Source: Mesorhizobium sp. YC-39 (GTDB lineage: Bacteria; Pseudomonadota; Alphaproteobacteria; Rhizobiales; Rhizobiaceae). Taken from it: 64,000 nt of DNA. Where the stretch lies: contig NZ_JAOWPS010000002.1 in the NCBI RefSeq assembly GCF_025753795.1, positions 1,248,501 to 1,312,500 of the forward strand. Reading direction: 5' to 3'. Position numbers and translations under genes: made by a program. Of the stretch, positions 45,366 to 54,049 are shown in pieces. The notes below the pieces were generated by a model, which saw nothing but the letters and a program-made list of their open reading frames with translations, was not told where the DNA came from and searched no databases. Positions within the stretch are counted from its first letter, which is position 1; every line of letters begins with the position of its first letter.

Positions 45366-45745
45366 GATGAGAGCTCCTCAAGATCACCGCTTACCCAACA
45401 GGCAGGGTTCGTCAGCGTCGAATCAAACTTGAACAGTCTAGCCCGTCATTTGGTTCCAGGCCTGAAGCTGGCTGCGAACGTTGTGTGCGTGGCGTCAACA
45501 AGCTGTCGCCGAACGGCCACCGCGGCCATCGCGGCGGGCGTTATCCCTAAAGTCTGACGATGAGAGCCTGGAAGGCCCAAAAGCCGGTGCGTTCGGTTGT
45601 TGTGCCACTTGCCCTCCATCGAGTGACACAAGGCGGCCGGCTACCGTTCGCTTTTCGACCTCACCATTTCAAAACGAGATGCAGGATCCAACGACCAAGG
45701 ATATATTGCGCCCTCAGGCCAACGTATTGAAGGGGAGGGCATGAC
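45366..45745. other. Intergenic region without a recognisable gene
   Basis: This 380-base divergent spacer must contain the promoters of the SYLF-like gene (minus) and the DMT transporter (plus). Short frames on either strand lack recognisable products, and I see no strong repeat. Confidence 0.55.
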
Positions 45746-46705
45746 ATGCAGGCAGTGCCGATAGCGCATCCAGCAGCGCAACCAGCTGTCGTGTCCACAT
45801 CTTCCATGACCGGCTATCCAGCCGCCGTCCTGTGCTGGCTGCTTTCGGCCGGTGTCTATATCGCGGCCAAGTGGGTGGCGCCTGAAATGCCGCCCTGGGG
45901 GCTCTGCTTCTGGCGGCTGGCGCTGGCCTGCGCCATCCTGCTGCCGATCGTGCACCGTCATCACGAGGCGATGATCGGGCTTTTGCGAACGCGCGCCGTG
46001 GAGGTCGTCGCCGTGGGGGCGATCGGCCTGACGCTGTGCCAGGGCATGATCTACCATGGCCTCAATGACACCGACGCCACCACCGCCGGCATCATCATGG
46101 CGCTGTCGCCTGTGATGACGATGGTGCTCGCCCGTTTCGTGCTTGGCGAGCCGCTCGGGCTGTGGAAGTCGCTTGGTGCGCTGGTTGCGCTGGCCGGGAT
46201 GGTTTTCATCGTCGCGCACGGGAACCTGGCGGCGCTGCTGCAACTCCGGTTCAATGCCGGCGAGTTGTGGATCGTCGGCAGCGCGTTCTGCTGGGGCCTG
46301 TACACTGTTCTTTTGCGCCGTGCCAAATTCGGCATCGAGCTTCTGCCGATGGTCGTGCTGCTGCTCGGCGCCGGGGCGCTGGTCGCCCTGCCTTTCCATC
46401 TGTGGGAATTGTTTAACGACGAACGCTCCACCTTGGACGTCAACAGCATTCTCGCGCTCGCTTATTTGGCAGGCCCCGGCGGCGCCTTGATGTACTATCT
46501 CTACAACAAAAGCGTGGAAACGCTTGGTGCGAGCCGGGCGAGCATGCTGCTCTATCTGCAAACGGTGTTCGTCGCCATACTCGCCTATCTGCTGCTCGGA
46601 GAGAGCTTGCACGACTACGATCTGGTCGGTGCGGCCTTCATCGTCACCGGCATCGTGCTCGCCACCGTGCTCAAGCCCAAGCCGGCTCAACCACGCGTGG
46701 CGTAG
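45746..46705 (+). CDS. DMT family transporter (EamA/RhaT type)
   Basis: A 319-residue protein with ten membrane segments in two EamA halves. AAVLCWLLSAGVYIAAKWVAPEMPP and GSAFCWGLYTVLLRRAKFG start each half; YNKSVETLGASRASMLLYLQTVFVAILAYLLLGE is the conserved end of the second. GGGGAGGG precedes the ATG. Probably exports a metabolite or amino acid; substrate unknown. Confidence 0.9.
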   Translation: MQAVPIAHPAAQPAVVSTSSMTGYPAAVLCWLLSAGVYIAAKWVAPEMPPWGLCFWRLALACAILLPIVHRHHEAMIGLLRTRAVEVVAVGAIGLTLCQGMIYHGLNDTDATTAGIIMALSPVMTMVLARFVLGEPLGLWKSLGALVALAGMVFIVAHGNLAALLQLRFNAGELWIVGSAFCWGLYTVLLRRAKFGIELLPMVVLLLGAGALVALPFHLWELFNDERSTLDVNSILALAYLAGPGGALMYYLYNKSVETLGASRASMLLYLQTVFVAILAYLLLGESLHDYDLVGAAFIVTGIVLATVLKPKPAQPRVA

Positions 46706-46712
46706 CGGCCCG

Positions 46713-47192
46713 TCAGCCGCGCCGCGCCGCGTCGATCGCTGCCACGTCGATCTTCTTCATGTCCATCATCGCATCGAAGGCGCGCTTGGCTTCCTCGCCG
46801 CCGGCCGCCATCGCCTCGGTCAGCGTGCGCGGCGTGATCTGCCAGGACAGGCCCCATTTGTCCTTGCACCAGCCGCACGCGCTCTCCTGGCCGCCATTGC
46901 CGACGATGGCATTCCAGTAGCGGTCGGTTTCCTCTTGATCGTCGGTGGCGATCTGGAACGAGAAGGCCTCGCTCTGCTTGAATACGGGACCGCCGTTGAG
47001 GCCGAGACAGGCAACGCCGGCAACAGTGAATTCGACCGTCAACACGTCGCCCTTCTTGCCCGACGGATAGTCGCTGGGGGCACGGTGGACGGCGCTCACT
47101 TTGCTGTCGGGAAAGGTCTCGGCATAGAAGCGAGCCGCGGCCTCCGCGTCCTTGTCGTACCAGAGGCAGATCGTATTCTTCGGGATTGGCAT
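46713..47192 (-). CDS. VOC family protein, PhnB/3-demethylubiquinone-like
   Basis: A 159-residue vicinal-oxygen-chelate fold protein of the PhnB-like subgroup: ICLWYDKDAEAAARFYAETFPDSKV, then LGLNGGPVFKQSEAFSFQI and CGWCKDKWGLSWQITP. The start at 47192 (MPIPKNTI) has GGAAGG upstream; the 62-codon extension is unrelated. Catalytic role unknown for this group. Confidence 0.88.
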   Translation of the reverse strand: MPIPKNTICLWYDKDAEAAARFYAETFPDSKVSAVHRAPSDYPSGKKGDVLTVEFTVAGVACLGLNGGPVFKQSEAFSFQIATDDQEETDRYWNAIVGNGGQESACGWCKDKWGLSWQITPRTLTEAMAAGGEEAKRAFDAMMDMKKIDVAAIDAARRG

Positions 47193-47340
47193 TGCATCTT
47201 CCTTTCCGTTCAAGGCCAGATTTCCATCATCGTGCCTCTTCCGAAATAGGTCGCCGACCGCTTTTCTCCACCCTGGCGGAAGCCAGTCGCCAAACGCAGC
47301 TGCCACTTCTCGCCACAATCCAAAATTCCGGGGATGATCC

Positions 47341-47376
47341 TTGCATGGCGAACCAGCGGTTCCGTCACTAGATGAC
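47341..47376. repeat. Direct repeat, copy A
   Basis: TTGCATGGCGAACC, eight variable bases, then CGTCACTAGATGAC. A second copy with the same two 14-base blocks lies at 47983-48018, 642 bases further. The two copies flank the small coiled-coil gene pair. Confidence 0.8.
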
Positions 47377-47400
47377 ACACAGGTCGCTAGACCACCTTGA

Positions 47401-47589
47401 TCAATTGAAGTTCACGGGCAGGCCCAACAGCTTGGAGTCGCGCTCAACAGCTAGCAGGCGCTCCCTCTCGTAGGCTTCACCGGGCAGCTTGCTGAGGTGT
47501 TCACGCTCCTGGTGCATCCGATCAGCGCTCGCTTCCATGCGCTCGCATAGCCGATCGTAGACCTGACGGATCTTGGCAAATATGCTCAT
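47401..47589 (-). CDS. Small hypothetical protein, helical
   Basis: A 62-residue, highly charged protein (MSIFAKIRQVYDRLCERMEAS, then MHQEREHLSKLPGEAYERERLL), predicted mostly helical. Its ATG overlaps the stop codon of the upstream frameshifted gene (TAATG), indicating translational coupling in the original arrangement. No family recognised. Confidence 0.6.
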   Translation of the reverse strand: MSIFAKIRQVYDRLCERMEASADRMHQEREHLSKLPGEAYERERLLAVERDSKLLGLPVNFN

Positions 47590-47800
47590 TAGCCCAACTC
47601 CTTGTCCTCTACCTTGCGCAGCCGGTCGTTCATCCTGGAGATCTGGGAATGGACGCTCCTCACCTCGGTCAGCAGGTTGCTGTGGCTGTTGTCGAGGCGC
47701 TGCAGGATCGCCGCCAGTCGTCGCGCAGGCTGGCGACCTCGGTGGTCAGCCGCTCCAGGGTGTATTCCGATGAATGCGAGGTCACATTCTCTTCGGCCAT
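47589..47800 (-). pseudogene. Frameshifted small coiled-coil gene
   Basis: From ATG 47800 one frame reads MAEENVTSHSSEYTLERLTT and continues to SLRDDW, then runs into meaningless sequence and a stop. From there the next frame continues naturally as LAAILQRLDNSHSNLLTEV and ends RKVEDKELG. Joined, they give an about 70-residue heptad-rich coiled coil. A single-base loss near 47715-47721 explains both halves. It could be a real mutation or a sequencing error. It directly precedes and overlaps the 62-aa gene. Confidence 0.7.
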
Positions 47801-47982
47801 GGCTCAGATATAGCACAGATTTTGACATTCCGCACGAAGCGGCGTGCGCTTCTATCGGCCTGGGGGGAGCGCCATATGCGATTGCCCTGCTGGCGGAAGC
47901 AAATCGCCAGGTGCGGCTAGGCACTTCGCGTTACACCCAAAAATGTGTTCAGGAATCATTGCAGTCTGGACCGAGGATGGTT

Positions 47983-48018
47983 TTGCATGGCGAACCGACG
48001 GTCTCGTCACTAGATGAC
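47983..48018. repeat. Direct repeat, copy B
   Basis: Contains the same two blocks as copy A (TTGCATGGCGAACC and CGTCACTAGATGAC, 8-base spacer). It runs into the first possible ATG (48014) of the LLM oxidoreductase gene. Confidence 0.8.
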
Positions 48019-48049
48019 GGACACCTCCCATATTGAAGCGGAACCATTC

Positions 48050-49069
48050 ATGAAGAAAATCGGCTTTCTGTCGTTCGGACACTGGACCCCCTCGAACCAG
48101 TCGCAGACACGATCCGCCTCCGATACGCTGCTGCAATCCATAGAGCTCGCCGTCGCCGCCGAGGAACTTGGCGCCGACGGCGCTTATTTCCGCGTGCACC
48201 ATTTTGCCCGCCAGCTCTCGTCGCCGTTCCCGCTGCTGGCCGCGGTCGGCGCCAAGACCAGCCGCATCGAGATCGGCACCGCCGTGATCGACATGCGCTA
48301 TGAGAACCCGCTCTATATGATCGAGGATGCGGGTGCTGCCGATCTGATTGCCGGCGGGCGCCTCCAGCTCGGCATCAGCCGTGGCTCGCCCGAGCAGGTG
48401 ATCGATGGCTGGCGCTACTTTGGCTACGCACCGGCGGAGGGCGAGAGCGACGCCGACATGGCGCGCCGTCACACCAGTGTTTTCCTCGATCTTCTCCAGG
48501 GAAAGGGCTTCGCCCAGCCGAACCCGCGGCCGATGTTCCCGAACCCGCCGGGCTTGCTGCGTCTGGAGCCGCATTCCGAAGGCCTGCGCGACCGGATCTG
48601 GTGGGGCGCTGCCACCAACGCGACGGCGGAGTGGGCTGGGAAACTGGGGATGAACCTGCAGAGTTCCACCCTGAAATTCGACGAGAGCGGCAAGCCGTTC
48701 CACATCCAGCAGGCCGAGCAGATCCGCGCCTTCCGCGCCGCCTGGAAGGCGGCCGGACATCCGCGCGAGCCGCGTGTCTCGGTAAGCCGCAGCATCTTCG
48801 CCCTGGTCGACGATCGCGACCGCGCCTATTTCGGCCGCAGTGACAGCCAGGATCATTTTGGCTACATCGAGCCCGAAAAACTCGCCGTCTTCGGCCGCAG
48901 CTACGCCGCCGAGCCGGATGTGCTCATCGAGCAGTTGAAGGGCGACGAGGCCATTGCCGAGGCCGACACGCTGCTGCTCACTGTACCGAACCAGCTTGGC
49001 GTGGAATACAACGCCCACGTCATCGAGGCGATCCTGACCCACGTAGCCCCGGCGTTGGGCTGGCGGTGA
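48050..49069 (+). CDS. LLM-class flavin-dependent oxidoreductase
   Basis: A 339-residue luciferase-like (F420/FMN) monooxygenase. MKKIGFLSFGHWTPS, then EELGADGAYFRVHHFARQLSSPF (the H-H-F block), IEIGTAVIDMRYENPLYM and LQLGISRGSPEQV are family features. I place the start at 48050, because the in-frame ATG at 48014 falls inside a direct repeat and its extra 12 residues are not family-like. Substrate unknown. Confidence 0.9.
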   Translation: MKKIGFLSFGHWTPSNQSQTRSASDTLLQSIELAVAAEELGADGAYFRVHHFARQLSSPFPLLAAVGAKTSRIEIGTAVIDMRYENPLYMIEDAGAADLIAGGRLQLGISRGSPEQVIDGWRYFGYAPAEGESDADMARRHTSVFLDLLQGKGFAQPNPRPMFPNPPGLLRLEPHSEGLRDRIWWGAATNATAEWAGKLGMNLQSSTLKFDESGKPFHIQQAEQIRAFRAAWKAAGHPREPRVSVSRSIFALVDDRDRAYFGRSDSQDHFGYIEPEKLAVFGRSYAAEPDVLIEQLKGDEAIAEADTLLLTVPNQLGVEYNAHVIEAILTHVAPALGWR

Positions 49070-49136
49070 CCGCCAGCGCGGGCTCGTACGGAACCGGCGC
49101 GGCCCGCACGGATTTATACCGGCGCAGGAGGTTGCC

Positions 49137-49286
49137 ATGATCCGCAAGCTGAAGTCCGGCGAGTACCGTCTCTATTCCCGCAAGGTCGACCCGAAGACCC
49201 ACAAGCGCAGAAATCTCGGCACTTTCAAATCGCGGGAGGCCGCCGAGAAGCACGAGCGCGAGGTCCAGTATTTCAAGCGGCATTAG
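49137..49286 (+). CDS. 49-residue basic protein, AP2-integrase-like
   Basis: A compact basic protein from ATG 49137, with AGGAGG 5 bases upstream. It reads MIRKLKSGEYRLYSRKVDP, then KRRNLGTFKSREAAEKHERE, ending FKRH. The G-x-YRLYS and R-x-LGTF-x-SREAAEKHE pattern resembles the three-strand-plus-helix AP2-like arm-binding module of tyrosine integrases. Small conserved proteins of this pattern are, as I recall, common in Rhizobiales. A nucleic-acid-binding role is an inference. An inverted repeat CCAGCCC/GGGCTGG (49287-49320) follows directly and may be its terminator. Confidence 0.8.
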   Translation: MIRKLKSGEYRLYSRKVDPKTHKRRNLGTFKSREAAEKHEREVQYFKRH

Positions 49287-49399
49287 CCAGCCCGCAACCA
49301 ACCAGCCTTTATTGGGCTGGCTGGTCAGGTCGGCGATGGGAACTTGTCGTTGACCAACGTCGGCCTCTGGGCGGCTCCTCGCGCTCATCTGTCTTCTGC

Positions 49400-49693
49400 T
49401 CAATTGCCCTGGATCAGCAGGCCGAGCGGGGCGAGCGGGCCGACATGCATCAGATCATAATTCGCAAAACCGCCTTCTGTGAGCGGCAGCGCCTCCACCG
49501 CCGCCTTGGCCTCTTCGACGGACTCGACGTTCATGAGAAAGATCACGCCGGGCTTGTCCTGGCGGAACCAGAACTGCTCGATCTTGCCGTCGAGATAGAG
49601 CTTGAGCGTGGCTGGCACCTCGCTCGGCATGATCTGCTGCCGCTGTTCCGGCGTGAGCGGCTTGGCGATCGCCGCGATGGCTAAAACCTTCAT
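49400..49693 (-). CDS. Small muconolactone isomerase-like protein
   Basis: A 97-residue protein MKVLAIAAIAKPLTPEQRQ, later KIEQFWFRQDKPGVIFLMNV and EEAKAAVEALPLTEGG, resembling the dimeric ferredoxin-like MIase/YCII-type fold. Assignment to the muconolactone isomerase group is tentative. The start at 49693 was chosen over the upstream ATG-like codon. Divergent from the GlxA-type regulator, so probably its target. Confidence 0.65.
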   Translation of the reverse strand: MKVLAIAAIAKPLTPEQRQQIMPSEVPATLKLYLDGKIEQFWFRQDKPGVIFLMNVESVEEAKAAVEALPLTEGGFANYDLMHVGPLAPLGLLIQGN

Positions 49694-49800
49694 GAGAACA
49701 CTCCTTGTCTGTTGTTTTTGATGTCCGACGAGGCGCAATCTAGCGAGCGGACCGCAAAGCTGGTATTGTCGTAAATGCCAACTATAAGGTCATTTGCGCC

Positions 49801-50766
49801 ATGCGGATTTCCGTGCTCGCTCTTGAGGGACTGTTCGACACGGGCCTGACCGTCATGCTCGACGCGTTCACCCTTGCCAACAAATTCTCGGCCAGGCTGA
49901 TGGGTGGAGCCCCCCATTTCGATATGTCGATCGTCGGCGTGCGAAGCAAGGTTCGGTCGGGTCTGGGGCTGGCGATACCGGTGCGAGCCGTGACGCCGGA
50001 TTTGAAGCCGGACTGGGTGATCGTCCCGGCACTCAGCACCGGGACGCCGGAGCAGTTGATCCCAGCGCTCACGCGGCTGGATGTAAAGCAAGCCAAGGCG
50101 CAACTGCTGCAATGGCATGGAGAAGGCGCGCATATCGCCGCGTCCTGTATCGGGACTTTCCTTGTGGCGGAAACCGGACTTCTCGATCATCGCCAAGCCA
50201 CGACGACATGGTGGCTCGCGCCGTTGTTTCGACAACGCTACCCCAGTGTCTTGCTCGACGAATCACGAATGCTCGTGCCGACAGATGTGGGCGTTACGGC
50301 CGGCGCAGCGATGGGACATCTCGATCTGGCGCTGTGGCTGATACGCAAGGCCAGCCCGGAACTGGCAGCCATCGTTTCACGCTATCTGCTGGCCGACATA
50401 CGCTCTTCGCAAGCGCCCTACATCATCCCCAATCATCTGGCGCAGGCGGATCCCCTCGTGCTGCGCTTCGAGCGCTGGGCGCGAGAACATCTCCGGGAGG
50501 GTTTCTCGCTGCAGGAAGCCGCCAGCGCGCTGGCGACCAGCGCACGCTCATTGCAGCGCCGGTGCCAGGCGGTGCTCGGCAAATCGCCGCTTTCGTATTT
50601 CCAGGACTTGCGTGTCGAACACGCGCAATCTCTGCTGCACGGCAGTGGCCTGGACATCGACGCCATAGCAGCCGAAGTCGGTTACATAGACGGAGCCACG
50701 CTGCGCACGCTCTTGCGCCAGCGCCTGGGACGCGGCGTACGCGATCTTCGCGCCGACCTGCGCTGA
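49801..50766 (+). CDS. GlxA-type AraC family regulator (DJ-1/PfpI plus HTH)
   Basis: A 321-residue transcription factor: N-terminal DJ-1/PfpI-like domain (about 1-190, including AASCIGTFLVAETGLLD around the nucleophile-elbow Cys) and C-terminal AraC HTH (ATSARSLQRRCQAVLGKSPLSYFQDLRVEHAQSLL, about 245-320). It is divergent from the MIase-like gene across a 107-base spacer and probably activates it. The effector is unknown. Confidence 0.92.
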   Translation: MRISVLALEGLFDTGLTVMLDAFTLANKFSARLMGGAPHFDMSIVGVRSKVRSGLGLAIPVRAVTPDLKPDWVIVPALSTGTPEQLIPALTRLDVKQAKAQLLQWHGEGAHIAASCIGTFLVAETGLLDHRQATTTWWLAPLFRQRYPSVLLDESRMLVPTDVGVTAGAAMGHLDLALWLIRKASPELAAIVSRYLLADIRSSQAPYIIPNHLAQADPLVLRFERWAREHLREGFSLQEAASALATSARSLQRRCQAVLGKSPLSYFQDLRVEHAQSLLHGSGLDIDAIAAEVGYIDGATLRTLLRQRLGRGVRDLRADLR

Positions 50767-50850
50767 CGGCTCGCCTCCGGCGGGTAGACGACGTGGAAGC
50801 TGGAGACCGGGGCCGATCTAGGGCGGCGAGGTGCCCGCCAATCGACGATC

Positions 50851-51375
50851 TCACTGGTCGGGAAGCATGGTCCACAGCTCCTTTGCAAAGCCGCGCTTAT
50901 CGAGCTTCCAGGGATTGCCGGCGACCTCGGCCTTGCCGTTCTGGCATTTGTAGGAATAGACGGCGTCGTGGCCTGTGGCCACAGCCGGCACGACGTCGTC
51001 ATTCGGGTTGGCCTTGCAATACTCGTCGGCGCCGGGATTGTCGCGCGCAGCGTTCATTTTGGCGCAAGGCAGGTTGGCGCCGACGAAACAGACCTGCACC
51101 TTGCCGTTCATGCAGCGATAATTGGCCTGTGTCTGCAACCCGGACTCCTCCGGCGCGCCGTTGGCGTCCGGAAAGAGCTTTTTGAACGCCTTGACCGTGC
51201 CGCTGTAAAGATCGTGCGAATAGGGGCGGATCGTGTCGTCGTTCTTCACCTGGCGGCACAATTTGTAGAGGTTCTGCGCTGGTGCCGCAGAGGTGCCACC
51301 CATGGTGATGGCAAAGAGTGTGAACGCCGACAGCAGCATTGCTGCGACGATCGTCGAAAGCTGAAATGCACGCAT
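50851..51375 (-). CDS. Exported cysteine-rich protein, unknown
   Basis: A 174-residue protein with signal MRAFQLSTIVAAMLLSAFTLF (GTSAAPA cleavage region). The mature part has repeated Cys pairs (YKLCRQ, YRCMNGKVQVCFVGANLPCAKM, EYCKANP, YKCQNGK), likely disulfides. GAGGAGG precedes the ATG at 51375. No family recognised. Confidence 0.68.
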   Translation of the reverse strand: MRAFQLSTIVAAMLLSAFTLFAITMGGTSAAPAQNLYKLCRQVKNDDTIRPYSHDLYSGTVKAFKKLFPDANGAPEESGLQTQANYRCMNGKVQVCFVGANLPCAKMNAARDNPGADEYCKANPNDDVVPAVATGHDAVYSYKCQNGKAEVAGNPWKLDKRGFAKELWTMLPDQ

Positions 51376-51671
51376 TTTTGACCTCCTCGTGAAATACGCG
51401 GCCCAGCGCCGCATGCAAGACGCTCGGGGTAGATGCGGATGATCTGCCCGCAGCTTGATCGCCACGGCGTCTGGATGCAATGCGGATCGCGCGCCAATCC
51501 GACGCCTGCTCTGGATTGCTTGCCGACCGATTACGAGGTCGCCCGGAACAAAGGATGCTCCGGCAGGTTAAGATCGGTCTGCTGTCGGACTGAAGATCGG
51601 AGATGGCTCGGATGAGTTCTTCTTGCCGACTTCGATCGCTGTTGGGAGCATGAAGAAAGCGGAGTTCGGCG

Positions 51672-52223
51672 GTGTCAAAGGCAGCAGGAAAAGTGGCGCA
51701 GATCGTCAATCAGCGAAAACCGCTTACCTTCCGCTTCGCGGATGACGGCTTGGTGCCCAACCACCCGCGCTGGCCGATGATCGTCTATCCCGGGGCCGTG
51801 GAGCTGCCGGGCGATGTCGATCCAGCTTCCGTGTTCGAGGCGCTTTTCGGGTCGAATGGCTGGGACGGCAGCTGGCGCAACGGCATCTTCAATTACGTTC
51901 ACTACCATTCACGCATCCATGAGGTGCTGGGCATCGCGCGCGGCACGGCCGAAGTGCGGTTCGGCGGCGACAAGGGTGAGGTGCTGTCGGTCAAGGCCGG
52001 CGACGTGGCGATCCTGCCAGCCGGCACCGGGCACCAGCGCCTGTCCTCGTCCGCCGATCTTCTCGTCGTCGGCGCTTATCCGCCCTTCGGCACCTACGAT
52101 CTCTGCACCAGTGCCGAACAGCATGAGGAAGCACTTCGGACAATCCCGAAGGTTGGCCGCCCAGCGAAGGATCCGGTCTATGGCAGCGAAGGTCCGTTGC
52201 TCATCGCATGGAGTGAGGACTGA
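51672..52223 (+). CDS. Cupin-domain protein
   Basis: A 183-residue protein with a single cupin: HYHSRIHEVLGIARGTAEVRFGG (HxH and Glu metal ligands), then AGDVAILPAGTGHQRLSSS (second motif with His). The start is GTG at 51672; an internal start cannot be excluded. Role unknown; possibly a sugar or small-molecule isomerase. Confidence 0.83.
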   Translation: MSKAAGKVAQIVNQRKPLTFRFADDGLVPNHPRWPMIVYPGAVELPGDVDPASVFEALFGSNGWDGSWRNGIFNYVHYHSRIHEVLGIARGTAEVRFGGDKGEVLSVKAGDVAILPAGTGHQRLSSSADLLVVGAYPPFGTYDLCTSAEQHEEALRTIPKVGRPAKDPVYGSEGPLLIAWSED

Positions 52224-52293
52224 GCGGCCAGCGCCCCCGCTCGGAACCCGCGCCTGACATAGAGCGACCAGGACGGCGTCAGCGTTCAGCCGC

Positions 52294-53442
52294 TCAACCC
52301 AGCAGATTGCGCGCCGTGCGCATGAATATTTTCGAGCCGATCGGGATCAGATCGTCCGGAAAATCATAGTCGGGATTGTGCAGCGCAGGGTACCGCTCGC
52401 CGGCACCGAGGAAGAACATGGCGGATACAGCGCTGTGGCCAAACACGCCAAAATCCTCCGAAGCGCGCATCGGCAGGCTGTCTTCGGTGCGCGGCACACC
52501 TTCCTCGTCGAGCGCGCGGTTGAGATGCTCCACCGCATCCGGCGCGTTGACGCTGGCAACAAATATCTCGTGATAGTCGCAGCGCACGGAAAGGCTGTGC
52601 TCGCCGGCGATCTTCGCAGCCAGCGCTTCCGCGGCGGCGACGAGCTCCGCCATGCGCTCGTCGCGCCGGGTGCGCAGCGTCGCCCACACCTCTGCATGAC
52701 CGGGCGCGATGCCGAACACGGCTTCGCCCATCAACGCATGGGTGACGGTCACCATGCTGAAATCGTCATCGGCGAAGGTTCCGCGCCCGAGCGCAGGAAG
52801 CGCCGGCATCAGCTGGCTGATAGCCAGCATCGGCGAGACGCCCGTTTCGGGCATGGACGAATGCGCGGTCTTGCCTTCCAGCACGATGCGCATGCCGCGC
52901 GAGGCGCAGTTGACCACGCCAGGTTTGACCCGCACCTCGCCGAATGGCACGCCCGGCAGATTGTGCAGCGAGAAGGCGAAATCCGGCACGATCTCGCCGA
53001 AGCGCGGATCGGCGACGACGCCGGCCGCGCCATTGCCGGTCTCTTCCGCCGGCTGGAACATCAGCACGACGCGGCCGCGCGCGGGTCTTTCGCGCCCCAA
53101 CTGGCGGCCGAGCGCTGCCAGGATCGCGGTATGCCCGTCATGGCCGCACATATGCGACTTTCCCGGCACCTGCGATGCATGCGGCACGCCGGAAAGCTCA
53201 TGGATCGGCAGCGCATCGAGCTCCGAGCGGAACAGCACTGTCGGCCCCGCCTGACCGCTGTCATAAACCGCAGCGACGCCGTGGCCGCCCAACCCTGTCA
53301 GCACCTTGTCCGGTCCTGTATCGGCGAGGAAGTCGACCACCTCTTTTGCCGTCTTCTCCTCTTCGTTGGAGATTTCCGGCTGCTGGTGCAGCTTGCGCCG
53401 CCATGCCGTAAGCTCGACAATGTCTCGATTGGTCAGGGTCAT
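52294..53442 (-). CDS. M20 family amidohydrolase/peptidase
   Basis: A 382-residue zinc amidohydrolase (hippurate hydrolase/IAA-amino acid hydrolase type). MCGHDGHTAILAALG holds the first metal ligands, FQPAEETGNGAAG the catalytic Glu pair, ASRGMRIVLEGKTAHSSMPE the dimerisation domain, and MRASEDFGVF the last ligand. Substrate likely an N-acyl amino acid. Stands alone; RBS not decisive but the start matches the family. Confidence 0.92.
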   Translation of the reverse strand: MTLTNRDIVELTAWRRKLHQQPEISNEEEKTAKEVVDFLADTGPDKVLTGLGGHGVAAVYDSGQAGPTVLFRSELDALPIHELSGVPHASQVPGKSHMCGHDGHTAILAALGRQLGRERPARGRVVLMFQPAEETGNGAAGVVADPRFGEIVPDFAFSLHNLPGVPFGEVRVKPGVVNCASRGMRIVLEGKTAHSSMPETGVSPMLAISQLMPALPALGRGTFADDDFSMVTVTHALMGEAVFGIAPGHAEVWATLRTRRDERMAELVAAAEALAAKIAGEHSLSVRCDYHEIFVASVNAPDAVEHLNRALDEEGVPRTEDSLPMRASEDFGVFGHSAVSAMFFLGAGERYPALHNPDYDFPDDLIPIGSKIFMRTARNLLG

Positions 53443-53469
53443 TGTGTTGGGCTCCGCTGGCGCTACGGG

Positions 53470-53889
53470 TTACACAAACACGATAGGGTTTTTTTCGCGC
53501 CGTGCCATGCCGATCAATTTCGCCAGTCCATCGGCGAATTCCCTAACCCATGCGTCGGGGCTGGATTCGATGAGCGTCAATTCGCGCTCGAGCTCGCCGA
53601 AGCTCGGCTCCTCGATGACGTCTCCGACACCCCAGGTTGAAAAGAGGACAATCCGTTCCAAGGCCGACCCTTCGCCGAGATGGTCGGCAATCAGCTCCCG
53701 AAGCGCGGCGATGTGGAGGATGTTTCCGACACGCCAGTCGCACGCCACGACGTCGTCCCAGGTGAGATTCAAGCCCTCGGGATGGATCACCTCGCATTCG
53801 CCGTTTGTCGGTTCCCGCTGAAAGCGATAGCCGGGGAATTCCCGCTCCATGGTCGAAGCGCTTTTGAAAACTGCCAGGTCGAGACCCAT
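53470..53889 (-). CDS. Hypothetical protein
   Basis: A 139-residue soluble acidic protein (MGLDLAVFKSASTMEREFPG to LIGMARREKNPIVFV). TGGAGG is upstream of the ATG at 53889. I recognise no domain. It ends 28 bases before the M20 gene and may share its transcript. Confidence 0.65.
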   Translation of the reverse strand: MGLDLAVFKSASTMEREFPGYRFQREPTNGECEVIHPEGLNLTWDDVVACDWRVGNILHIAALRELIADHLGEGSALERIVLFSTWGVGDVIEEPSFGELERELTLIESSPDAWVREFADGLAKLIGMARREKNPIVFV

Positions 53890-54049
53890 TCCAATCCTCC
53901 AGCTAGCCCAAGCCAAAGCAGGCACGCAGCATTACTCTGGTCGCCCCGCCAGCCGCATGGCTCTCAAAAAAATCTGAGGGCATGTGTCGGGCTGGCCAAG
54001 GTTTCTTCGTCCTTAGGGCATCGATACGCAATCAGAAAGGATATACGAT

